Positions 26,101 through 38,100 of a stretch of 64,000 nt of DNA are shown here, piece by piece. The DNA comes from Carettochelys insculpta (Eukaryota; Chordata; Testudines; Carettochelyidae). Both the position numbers and the translations under genes were made by a program. Every line of letters begins with the position of its first letter. The first letter of the stretch is position 1. The stretch spans positions 10,286,010 through 10,350,009 of the forward strand of contig NC_134144.1 of the NCBI RefSeq assembly GCF_033958435.1, read 5' to 3'. The notes under the pieces are model-generated. The model did not search any database. It had not been told where the DNA came from and saw only the letters and a list, made by a program, of their open reading frames with translations.

Positions 26101-29100
26101 CAAAACAGATCTACAGTCAGAAACCCCCAGTGCCACAATGTGGTCTACAGAACTTGTGGCTGCATCTCCCATTTGGGATTTTGATGAAACTGTCTGCTGA
26201 GGGTATCTGCTATCGTGTTGTGCTTTCCTGGAAGATATGTGGCTGAGATAATATTTGTTGGTTAAGAATCAGACTGTGGTTTGCGTTGCAACAGTTGCCT
26301 GATTCTGTGAAGACACTACTATATAAGGCAGTTGTCAAGATAAGGAAATACTTTGATGCCCTGTTTGTGTAAATGGGCTGCTGCATCTGCGAACATCTTC
26401 ATGAAAACTCTGGGTGCTACTGAGTATCTGTAGCCAGACAGAGTCTCCCCCTTACAAGCCAGCTTGCTCGTTGCCCCCCCCCCACTGAGGAGCACACAGG
26501 GCACGGAAATGGCTGCTGACAGCACAGTCTTTGATGCCCTCATTGAGGCCCAGATATGCTGGCTTATCGTGACCCTGAGAAGCAGAAAGTACAGCTAGAA
26601 GGCTAACAGGCCAGACTGTCAACATGAGAGGGGGGGTGAACCCTCAAGAAATCTTATCTATGGTGCCAGATCACACTGGTCTGTCTTTGTGACACCAGTT
26701 TGTTACAAGGGCATTTCTACTTAGTTTGCACTTGTAAGACAAGAGATAAACAATTTAGGAGTACAGGACATTCTTTTGTGCGGGCGGGGCACGTCCCCTT
26801 CTGGGTGATTGTGTGTGCATCATATTGATCAATGCCAGCTGGGGTGATTTCTTGAGGGTTCACCCCCCCTCTCATGTTGACAGTCTGGCCTGTTAGCCTT
26901 CTAGCTGTACTTTCTGCTTCTCAGGGTCACGATAAGCCAGCATATCTGGGCCTCAATGAGGGCATCAAAGACTGTGCTGTCAGCAGCCATTTCCGTGCCC
27001 TGTGTGCTCCTCAGTGTGGGGGGGGGGGGGCAACGAGCAAGCTGGCTTGTAAGGGGGAGACTCTGTCTGGCTACATTCCACCCCCTGATGCACCACACTA
27101 CATCCCAGAACGCAAGGTGGCGGTGATGCCAGCACCTTTTGCCCTCCTTGGGGGAAGTCTAAAAGTGCCCAATGATCCGATCAGTATGTGGGGAATCGCG
27201 GAACTGGCTAGGATCACTTGTCAGCTCCATGTATCGGATTTGCGTGGAGGAGATAGCCACGTCAATTAGTCTCCTAACAATGCACAGTGTTATGCAAAAC
27301 ACAACTACTATGATAAGAACAATCAAAATAGTGGTTACAATAGAATGCAGGAATGGAGTAAGAGAAAATTCTAATTGTTGAGCTAACCACTTTAACCATT
27401 TGGTTACAACAGCCTGGCCGTGGGTGAGTGTGCTAGGAGCTGCCTGCTCTAACAGTAAAAAACTGGGTTGCTTAGGACCCAGGGGAGTACCTCACCGCAC
27501 ATTACCTGGCTGCCGGCTAACAGTATCCAAAAGGAAAGACTCAGTATTGGTAATGTTTCTGACCTAGGGTAAATATGGGAAACTTGGTATGTGTTGGGTG
27601 TATAGGGATATGAATGTAGGCATCCTGTAGGTTGAGGAATGACAGCCAGTTTCCTTTGTGTAATAATGGTTGCCAATGTTACCATATTGCAGTGGTCATG
27701 CCTGGTGTACTTGTTTACATGGCCTAGATCCAGTATAGGTTTCCATCCTCTGTATTTCTTTGGTGTGAGAAAACATGTGGAGTAAAAACCCATCCCCTTG
27801 TATTGAAGTGGTACCTCTTTTATATACAACAGGTGAGCTACTTCCTGTTGTAGAAGGATCTTGTGCGAGGGGTCCCTGAAGAGAAACAAGGAAGGTGGGT
27901 TGGAAGGGGGTCTGGAAGTAAATGGGATGAGTATCCTGTGTGGATTATTTTGAGACCCCTCTGTCAGAGGAGATAGTGAGCCAGATGGTGTAAAAAGGCA
28001 GAAGCCAGTAATGGAAACACTGGTATATTGTGGGCTGTTGATGTATGAGATCTATTGAACCCTCCACCATGGGTTCAAAATGACTGATGGGTTGTTGATG
28101 ATTGTGATGTCAATGATTGTTCTTCTTGTCATCGCCATCTGGGTTGTCTCTGTTTCCTACATTGTTTGTAGGGTTTGCGGTTGTTGGTATGGTGAAGGAC
28201 GGAAATGTTTAGTACAATAACGTCCCTGCTTTTTCTTAATTTGTGGTAGGCATGTACCTAAGGTCTTTAGAATACTATGGGAATCATTTCCAGTGAAGAG
28301 TCAGAAGAGCTTTTGGACCTCAAAGGGGAGGTCCTCCACTTTATTTTATATCTCCTCAGGTAACCCAGAGAAACGGAGCCAGGAATCCCTACACATCACA
28401 ACTACTGTTGCCAGTGAGCAAGCTGCCTTTTCTGCAGAATCTAGTGGAGGGCTACTTTGCTGGATGGGGAGGCATGTAGGATATTGGTAAGTTTATGCTA
28501 GGGTTCTGGTAGCTCAGACATGAATATTTGTGAAGAGTCAGGCACCCTCCTAAGTTCCAGAAAGGACTTAGAATCATCCCCTGCAGTTGGTGGTGGGGGA
28601 CTTGTTTCATCTGGTGATGAAGAGTAGATATGAGTAGGAAAGATACTGTCCATTCCTGATCTCACTATGGATGGTTGTATCGATACCACAAGCGTCCAGC
28701 AATATGGTGACCATTGTTGCATTGGTACCACTGGGGGCTGCAGGGATTGTCAAGGTGGGTATGGTACTGGTTTGAGTTCTTTGTCTTCATCAGATAAGTA
28801 TGATGGTACCAAGCTAGATGGCACAGAGACCGTTGTTGGTTCTGACATAACGAGGTAATGTCAGTAATGAAGAGTGGCATGCCGGGTACTGAAATTAACA
28901 CTAAGTCTGAGCGGGTCATCAGTGGTAGTGGTACTATGAATGCTGGTACTGGACTGTTCAATGCAGTTAGTAATGGAGTTCTGGAGGCCAACGGTACTGG
29001 TGAGTGGAGGGGTGGGTCTGGGTGTGTCTTGCCATGGTAGGTACTGAAGGTGCTTCAGCAATCACTGCCAGTGCCGATTCAGCACCAGAGATGGGAGATT

Positions 29101-32100
29101 AGCTATATGCTTCTTTGGCCCTGCTGATGTTTGTCTCAGTGAGGACCCAGCTTCAGGGTCTGACACTGGTCTAAGGGACTCCTCCATGAGATTAATTTCC
29201 ATTGAAAATCCCTGGCTTTTAGGGATCTTGTTGAAAGATTTTTACAATGGGCACATTTTTAGGGTACATGTGCCTCATCTAGGCCATGGATGCATTATGC
29301 TTGGCTCTCTGAGACAGGAATAGACAGCCAACATAAGGAGCACCACTGAAAGCCTGGGGAACCAGGCATGGTTGCTGGTTATAGGCACCAAAGGTGCTGA
29401 GGAAAAAATAAAAAAAAAATTTTTTTAAAAGAATGAAACTCAATGAGGGTACAGGGGAGTAAACTAGAAAGGACAAAGGGTAGGAAAAAACAAGCTGAAT
29501 GAAGGTAGACTCAGAGCTGCTGAGGTTCTGACCTAAGCCAAAGGAGGTAGAGAAGGAACTGAGGGATGGCAGGCAACATGCAACAGCTGACAGCCATTAC
29601 AAGTCACATACTGTTCATGTGCTGCTGCTGAAAAATCTCTGATTATAAGTGCAGGACACCAAGACACCTTATGTGGAGCCCCCACAGGAGCAGTCCTCGA
29701 AGGAGAATGCCCTTACTTGTGCATCAAAATCTGGATGTCGAAATTCTTAATATTTGAATTTTTGAGCAAGCTGGGGATTCTACAAACCAAACTGAACTAT
29801 TTTGGAGTGCTGAAAATTTGTAAGGAAAAAAGTTGGAGAATCCAAAACCATGCAAAACAATCTTCTGAAAAAAAAAATCATACAACGTCAGAAAAATATC
29901 AGGCCAATTTCATCCAGCCAAAGTATTTAGAACATTTCTACAAAGCTAAATTTACTGTTTATTGCACTGAATCCATCTGTCTCCATCCTTTCCACAATTT
30001 CCCTTTTTTGTGCCTTCTGTATTAAGCTTCTCATAACAGAATTTGTCAGATCCTGAAGCCTCTGTTGATGAAAAAGGGAAAAGAGAAAGTACTTTTTTAC
30101 ATTGACAGCAGCAAATATTCTCTGCATAAAATTAATATAAAGATCTGTGACAAGAAAATATAAATTCAAGACTTTTGAAATTTCATCCTGTGTTTTAATT
30201 TATGGAGTAGATTTTATTTACACAATGAGGGATGAAAATACAGAATCGTCTCAAGTAGCTGAAAAGGAAAAGTATTTCCCACCTTATACACAGATTCCAT
30301 ATCTGAGCTGAATGTCAGCCTAGAGACTCCCTCATGATTTGTTTAAGCAACCCCTACCTAGGCGTATATCTTTTTTACTTAAGTATTCTAGGGGTCAAAA
30401 TCTGCTCACAATTACATTAATTTTACTGTCATGCAATTTAACTTCTTCACTACTATTATTTCTGATTTATAGTGGAGAGAGTACAAGCAGATTCTCTCTC
30501 TGTAGCACTAGATGTCTGCCTTTTGACATATCCAGGGAAAGAACTAAGGGGCTTGATTTTCTTTTCGCTTACACTAGTGTAAATCAGGAGCAATGAAGTT
30601 AAACAGATGCAAAACAAATATAAGACCAACTGGTGTGAGATCTCATTGATGTTCTCTGAAACTAAGTTTTTTCAGTGAAAGCAGATAATTCCTAACCTTC
30701 CTAATAAAGTAGGATTGGATAGACAATCTGGAGTATTTTCCATCGTCTTTTTCTTTTTTTAGTCTTTTTGGGTTTCCACACATAGTACGCTTGCACTAAG
30801 AATAAACCTTTTCAGAGTCTCATCTGCCTAAAAAGGCAGGAATAGCAAACTGACTGTGAGGAGGCAGAGAAAACAATAACAGGGAATTGATGTAACAGAG
30901 GAAAAGAGAGAGAGAACAAAGACAGCGCTTCAAAAGGTGATCTCAATTTTATCTGTGATGTTAATTTTCTGTGCTTGTGGATGAATCAGTAAACGTCTTT
31001 CCAGACTTGTGGAGTTATTATAAAATTAGTCTAATGAGCCCTTTATGCCTTCTACCATTTAAAAATAGTGTCTTTATTTTTAGAATGAAAATATATAAAT
31101 AAAATGTGCTATTTATAGCATAGGCACTTACATAGAAAAGAATCTAAATAGATAAAATAAATAACCAAGGCTCAAGATAATAAGAGATTGGATGCAGTAC
31201 AAACCTATTACACTGAACCTTAGTGTTAGAGAAAAAGGTGTGCTATCCTGACACTGAGTTAAACGGGAGGTACTAAGAGTTCACTAACACTACTGTCCTC
31301 ATCTTCCTCTGTATTAAATGTAGCATCTCATGATATGCCATGTGACAGACAGTAAAAGGTGGAAATCTAAGCCTACAATGGATAGGGACATTCTCTTCTC
31401 TCTCATAGACCACACACACCTCACAATTAGTTGGAATGAATCAGATACAAAAATATTACAATGACATGACTGCAGAAGAGTGGGACATACTGGTAGCTCA
31501 ATTCTGCTGTCTTATGCATTGTCCATTGTGTTTCTTCCCTAAAGATGAGGGAGTCAATAGCTATCTTTGGCCATGTCTACACTAGCACAAATCTTCGAAA
31601 TGGCCATGCAAATGTTGGAACCATGGGCGCTAGGTGTTTATAACTTGCTGAACTCTACAGGCACATTTATCTGCAGATAGGAATAAGGGGATTTCAAAGT
31701 TCCCAGGGTCCTTTTGAAAAGGACCCCCATCTGGATGAGCCACACAGCAGTTAAACATGGCAAATTCAAAGAGCCGCGGCTGCCAGCATGCTAATGAGGT
31801 GCTGACTATGTAATCTTCGAAATGGATATTTGCATGGCCATTTCGAAGATTTGTGCTAGTGTAGACATAGCCTGTGTGATTTATTTTTTAAAAAACACTC
31901 AACATTTATAGAGAGGTATTTGAAGAAATATTCTGAAGACAAAAATATTTACCCTAAGATATTAATCCAAATGTGCCTGTAGAGTTTAGTTTTACATTTT
32001 CTGATGCATTTCAACCTTAGCTGCAGCACGCTCACTTTACCTATACTGCAAACACAGCAAGGTATAAACAGCTGACTCCCATGGTTCCAACATACAACAG

Positions 32101-35100
32101 ACCCTGAATACCAAATAAAATCATAAGTAACTCCTTATCTCAGACATTTTTCCGCTCTATAGTGGAAACTTTCAACTGAATGAGGAAAGCACAATAGGTG
32201 AAAATACTGAGAATACAAACTAAAGAACACATATGAACAAAATATACTTAAGGAAGGCAAAGTCAACCTACTATTTCCCCATATGTATTTGCACTGATTG
32301 TCTCTTGTCTTGCATTCTCCATTATAGCAACGTCCCTAAACAAAAATGTAACAGATTAGTAAAAGAAAAGTGAACATATTACTTTCTTTTAAAAAATATC
32401 AAATGTTGTCCTTTAGCCATTTTACAGATTTTCTTTCATGTTGATACTATTTATACATTGAGATATACTCTCCTCTTCATGTGCTGCATTTGTTGGGGGT
32501 GCATGGAAAGCACATTTACACAGTGAGGGCATAACTCTCTACTGCAGTTTATGTTGTCATTCAAACTAATCACAATGGGATGAAAATGCTGCATTATATG
32601 TTGGCAGCATTATACATCCACTTTGTCAGGTGTAAAGACCTACATAAGATGTGAAGTAATGAAAGATCTGGACCTTGGTTTCTAATAACTTCAATGGAAC
32701 TAACACCAGTAAATCATTGCAGAGATGTATTAAACATGTACATTTGCATGCCCATTGAGCCTCACTAATTCTGTATTTTTATTTTCTGTACACTGCCTTC
32801 TGGCCAGAAATAAAAACCAGAGGAGAAAACTGATTTTTTTTAAAGTGAACTGTAAGGGGTAAAGCTGACTGCATTTTAAACTTAAATGTTCTATGTTAAA
32901 AACAACACTGACATCACAAGCAACATCAGTGGAAGTTTCTTTAAACTGCTACAGGCAATATACATCAGCTCTTGCCAGGAAAGTTGAAGAACAAAACTTG
33001 AGGGAGACATCCTCAAACTTAACAGGTGCTCTGCTTGTCTGTGAGAAGTCTGAAACTCATTGGGTGAATAAAACAGACATTGAGGAATGAAGAAATAAGA
33101 AAGAAAAGTGAGTTAAAAATGAAAATTTGCACTGGATTCATTCTTCATTGATTTGCAAATGTTTAGATATTTTACATACCTGATTAGCATCACAAGCATA
33201 TCCATCTTGTTTATGAAGATTTGGTGGGCACTGAACATCAAAAGACAAAAATTCTTCTTCAAATTTGGAATTGGAGGACAATAAATAGTGTACTGCAGAC
33301 GTTTAACAATAAATTAGTTTAAAACAAGTAGTTTTACGCAGAGGAACTGTAAAATAGAGGAGAGCACTAAGGATAACAAAGGGCCTGAACAGTTATAACT
33401 AGGGCCCTACCAAATTAACAGGCATGAAAAAACCGTCATGGATCCCAAAATCTGATCTTTTATGTGTTATTGCCCTGCTCTACACAGATTTCACAGGGGA
33501 CACCAATATTTCTCAAAGTAGGGTTCCTGACCCAAAAGAAAGTTGCAGGATAGCTGTGGGCAGGGTGGGGGCGTTCACAGGACTTCTGTGCTGCTTTCAG
33601 AGCTGGTTGGCGGGTGGCCGTTGGCCAGGCACACAGCACTGAAGGCAGGGCCCCACCAATAGCAGTGTAGAAGTAAGGGCAGACAGAGTGGTGGCTGCTG
33701 ACCAAGAGTCCAGCTCTGCAGGCAGCAGTGCAGAAGTTGGAGCATCAATACAATAACATACTATCCTTACTTCTGTGCTGCTGCTGGCAGCAGTTCTGCC
33801 TTCAGAGCTAGGCTCCAAGCCAGCATCTGCCACTCTCCAGCTACCCAGCTCCAACAGTGATGGCACCACCAACAGAAATACAGAAGTAAGGAGTAGCAGC
33901 ACCACAACCCCTTGCAACCCATCATCGTGACATTCCCTCCCACATCTCCTTTTCGGTCTAGGACCTTCATTTACAACACTGTGAAATTTCAGATTTAAAT
34001 GTGATTTAAATTCAACAAAACAGATTGTGAATTTGCTAGTACCCTGCTTTTAAGTACTCTATACGAAGTCAAAAAGAACCTAAAAAAGCAATCTATCATT
34101 ATCAGAAAATAGGCTAATAGGATGTATGACTGTGGCATATAAAATTCAAAAGGAAAAAAGAACTGAGAAAACATATTATGTTAATGTAGTATCCAAAATA
34201 TGATAGATGTTTTATAGACAAACTAAAATTATTAAGCAAATGCACTCAAGATTTTACACTCTACAGACATAAGATAACAAACAATAAATGGTAATAGGGA
34301 GAAAGGAAGACAAAGGTTACATGAGTCACATCATATACTTTAAGAAATATCACAATGCTATTTGACCATGAAACTCAACCCGAGAGGGAAGAGAATAAAA
34401 AAAGAAGAACCAGACAGACACTTGCGATATTCAGAATAAACTCTGAGAGAAAGTAATTCCAGTAGGGGTTTGTTCCACAATAAATAGTAGTATTACCATT
34501 CCTATTAAAAACAGTGTAAGAATTTAAGGAAAATAAATCTACAGCGGGGTAAGCAACCTTTCTGAGATGAAGAGGCAAAATGTATGTATGTATGGGTTGA
34601 GTGCCAGTGATACTTTTTAAGTCACTAATAGTCCTACTTACAATAGCTTCATTAATAAATAAATTAAGATGTAGAGCTTTACCATGTAAGTGGTAGTTGG
34701 CAGCATGAGCTGGTCTTTTTTTTAATATATGGCTAGCCGTCTATTAAAGCATTGCTTTGAGCAAGCACGCGGCTGCATGGTGGAGGATGGGTGGGGCCAA
34801 TCTTGGCACCCTGGCCGGGGGTTGCTAATCTGATTTACCAGGTTAAAAAGTGATAGCTGGGTTGTTAGCACAGGTCATTTTACCACATCTTGCCAAAACT
34901 ATCTTATTAACATTATCTCTAACAGTTCTATTTTATCTGGTCCTTTATTAAGGCATGTGAATAAACAAACTAAATTGTATAGTGAAATATATCCACATAA
35001 AATACTTAACAGAACATATTTAGAGAAATCATTTGGCACAAAGGGGCTGCAAACCAGTTTCAGGTCCCTCATGGACAGTTCTTGATGCAGAAGGCCATGA

Positions 35101-38100
35101 AAACAGGTACAGAACCAGCCCATACCCTCTTATCTACTGCAAGAGCCACTGATCTGAGGGAAGGGGCGTTCTTAGCCATCTGACAGATGAGAGGGATGTG
35201 GCTAGGGCAGTACTTACCCAGCTAGTCCTCACCCAGCTAGTCCTCAACTGCCACAAAGTACATAAAGTTCTTGAGCATCTGGGCACAAGTTAGGGTAGCA
35301 TTTTGATTATTCTAACCAAATATAGGGGCCATACTGGTTCTTAGTGGCCCCAAATAGAAATGGGCACAAGCCCTACTCTTGGCACCTGTACAGAATTCTC
35401 CCTGGGATGAATTTGGCTCTGGTAGAAGTCTATGAATTTAGCTGCACAAGATCCTGGCTGCAGAGTGATGCCACCAAAATACAGATCACATTACGTATAA
35501 TGTTCTGTGATTATTCTCAGCAATGACGAGCACAAGAAAAAATGGAAATGCTGCACAATATAAATAAGAAGTGATTAAGAATTTGAAATTGAAAGTTCAT
35601 CAATTTTACATCAACCAAATACTAATACAGCTTTAGACAGCTACATACATTTGTTGTAAGCTCATAAATACTCATACAATTTCACATATTGAATTGTATG
35701 ATAACCAGCCACTTTCAGTTGTTAGACACTGTGTGCTCAGATATCAAAAGAGAGGATTACTCACCCTGTAACTGTTTTTCGAGATGTGTTGCTTCTGTCC
35801 ATTCAAATATGCGTCTGTGTGCGCATCCCATGTGTATGGCTGTCAGAAGATGTTCTCCCTAGCGGCACCCGTTGGGTCAGCTGTAAGACACCCCTTGTGG
35901 TGACGCTGTCAACACTGCCTGTGAATACCCCTGCCAACCCAACACCTGCTCAGTTCCTTCTCGCTGGACGATCCAAAGGAGAGGAGGTGTGGGGAGGGTG
36001 TATCCCAGAATGGACAGGAGAAGCACATCTCAAACAACAGTTACAAGGTGAGTAAAGAGAAGTTACTCACCGTAGTAATGATGGTTCTTCGAGATGTGTT
36101 CCCATGGGTGCTCCACGATAGGTGTCGGGCTTGCCCCAGCGCCACTGATCGGATCTTTCCAGCAGTTTCTGCCGGACCGCGCATGCGCCGGCACGCACCG
36201 CTCCCCTGTGCGCTCCCGGCCACATGCGCGATCCGGTCCCCGCCAGTTCCTTGACCAACCGCCTCGGATGCTCCTGAAAATCACTAAACAGAGATCCGAA
36301 GCAGGGAGGATGGGTGGGTGGTGGAGCACCCACGGGGACACATCTCGAAGAACCATCGTTACTACAGTGAGTAACTTCTCTTTCTTCCTCGAGTGTCCCC
36401 ATGGGTGCTCCACGATAGGTGACTACCCAGCAGTAACCCAAGAAAGGAGGTGGGTAATTGGGTTATGTGCAGCTTGCCCCCAAAAGGACCGCTGTCGAGA
36501 GGCGGGTATCCTCTTGGAATACCCGGTGTAGGGCATAATGCTTGGCGCAGGTGTCATAGGATGACCAGGTCGACGCTCTGCAGATGTCTTTTAGCGCGAT
36601 GCCCTTGAAAAAGGCTGTTGATGCCACCACCGCCTGGGTGGAATGAGCCCTAGGTGGGGCCAGTAAAGGAGTCTTTTGAAGTTCGTAGCACATCTTTATG
36701 CAGGACAAAATGTGCTTCGAGATTCTCTGTGAAGAGAGACCCTCTCCTTTTGACCTGGGAGCGAGAGAGACTAAGAGTCTGTCAGTTTTCCGGAAGGACT
36801 TAGTTCTGTCTATGTAGAAGGCCAACGCCCTCCTCACGTTCAGGAGGTGCAGGCGTGCCTCCTTGCTGGAGCTATGAGGCTTTGGGTAAAACGATGGTAA
36901 AACTATAGGTTCGTTAAGATGGAACTCTGAAGAAACTTTCGGAACAAAGGCTGGGTGCAGCCGTAAGGTTACCACCTCCTTTGAGAATACCGTGCAGGGC
37001 GGCGTTGCCGTAACTGCTGCAAGCTGACATGATTGCAAGAAGGAAGGTTGTCTTTATCGTAAGGAGATGGAGGGAAACCGTGGCTAAGGGTTCAAAGGGT
37101 GGTCCCGTTAGCGCGCTGAGCACCAGGTCCAAGCTCCACGATGGTGGAAGCGGTTTCCGAGGGGGGTACAGGTTTACCAGCCCCTTCAGGAACCTGGTAA
37201 CAATAGGATGGGCAAACACCGTGGGCCCTTCCTCTTCATGCCGAAAAGCCAATATAGTGGTGAGATGGACCTTCAACGAGGACAGGGAGAGCCCGCCCCT
37301 CTTGAGGTCCAGTAAGTATTCTAGTATGACAGGTATAGGCACTTCAAGGGGAGCTAACTGCTTGGTGGAACACCATGCAGTGAATCGAGTCCATTTCTGT
37401 TTGTAGGTCTTCCTGGTGGAGATCCTTCCGCTACTTTCCAGGACTACTTGTACTCCCTCCGTACATGTACTTTCTCGGGAGCTGAGCCATGGATTAACCA
37501 TGCTTGTAGGCGCAGGCCTCGGGGGTGTGGATGCACTATGGACCCCTGGGCCTGCGTGAGCAGGTCCAGCGCTACCGGAAGGGGAAGCGGTGGACGATCC
37601 GACGTGCGGAGAAGCAAGGGGAACCATTGCTGTCGATCCCATGTGGGGACCACTAGGATCATGCGGGCTCTCTCCCTCCTGGCTTTCTGCAGGACCTTGT
37701 GGATGAGCACCGTGGGGGGGGAACGCGTAAAGCAGTGGGCCCTTCCACAAAATCGTGAATGCGTCCCTCAAGGAACCCCGCCCCAGTCCTGCCCTGGGGC
37801 AGTATTGGGGGCACTTCTTGTTGTGCTGAGTGGCAAACAGGTCTATCTGGGGAAACCCCCATGCATGAAAAATCGGTCATAGCAGATCGGAGCGGATCTG
37901 CCACTCGTGTGTGAGTGCGAAACGCCTGCTCAGCTGGTCTGCCTACACGTTGTGAGCACCTGGTAAATACAAGGCTTTCAACGTTATATTGTTGGCAATG
38001 CACCAGTTCCACAGCCGGACTGCTTCCGCACATAAGGCATGGGATCGAGCTCCGCCTTGTCGATTTATATAAAATATGGTGGAGCTATTGTCTGTATTGA

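Larger units (their letters stand above)
26429..27522 (-). mobile_element. LTR-type retroelement insertion inside DIRS copy 1
   Basis: The 1094-bp segment starts TG and ends CA and is flanked by identical 5-bp GTATC (26424-26428 and 27523-27527), the signature of integrase-mediated insertion. In minus orientation it carries an open stretch with a long hydrophobic segment, then a purine-rich run (AGGGGGTGGAA at 27076-27086), then a 647-bp TG…CA block (26429-27075) that looks like an LTR. No gag, pol or 5' LTR is present, so it is an internally deleted or non-autonomous derivative. An endogenous retrovirus is the likeliest source. Confidence 0.7.
26319..27889 (-). pseudogene. DIRS copy 1 reverse transcriptase, split by an insertion
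   Basis: The 5' part (27889 down to 27528) encodes [20 protein letters not shown] and a LDLGHVNKY block. The 3' part (26423 down to 26319) encodes [20 protein letters not shown] and VFPYLDNCL. The catalytic box YLDD has become YLDN. Taking out 26429-27522 plus one copy of GTATC restores a continuous alignment to DIRS reverse transcriptase, though frameshifts remain. Confidence 0.8.
24345..29705 (-). mobile_element. DIRS-type retrotransposon, copy 1 (decayed)
   Basis: The two ends are inverted copies: GGTGCTCCACATAAAGTGTC, GCACTTATAATAGGACATTT, CAGCAGCAGTACC near 24395-24460 reappears inverted near 29630-29695. Between them, on the minus strand, are remnants of a gag-like region (about 28500-29000), reverse transcriptase (27530-27890 and 26319-26420), RNase H (about 25815-26172) and tyrosine recombinase (24825-25217). 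All are broken by stops and shifts. The order is that of DIRS elements. A 1.1-kb LTR-type insertion splits the reverse transcriptase. Confidence 0.85.
22724..29955. other. ADAM23 intron containing DIRS copy 1
   Basis: 22724-24340 is AT-rich with nothing recognised. 24345-29705 is a decayed DIRS element carrying an LTR-type insertion. 29706-29955 is short unique intron before the next exon. Confidence 0.6.
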
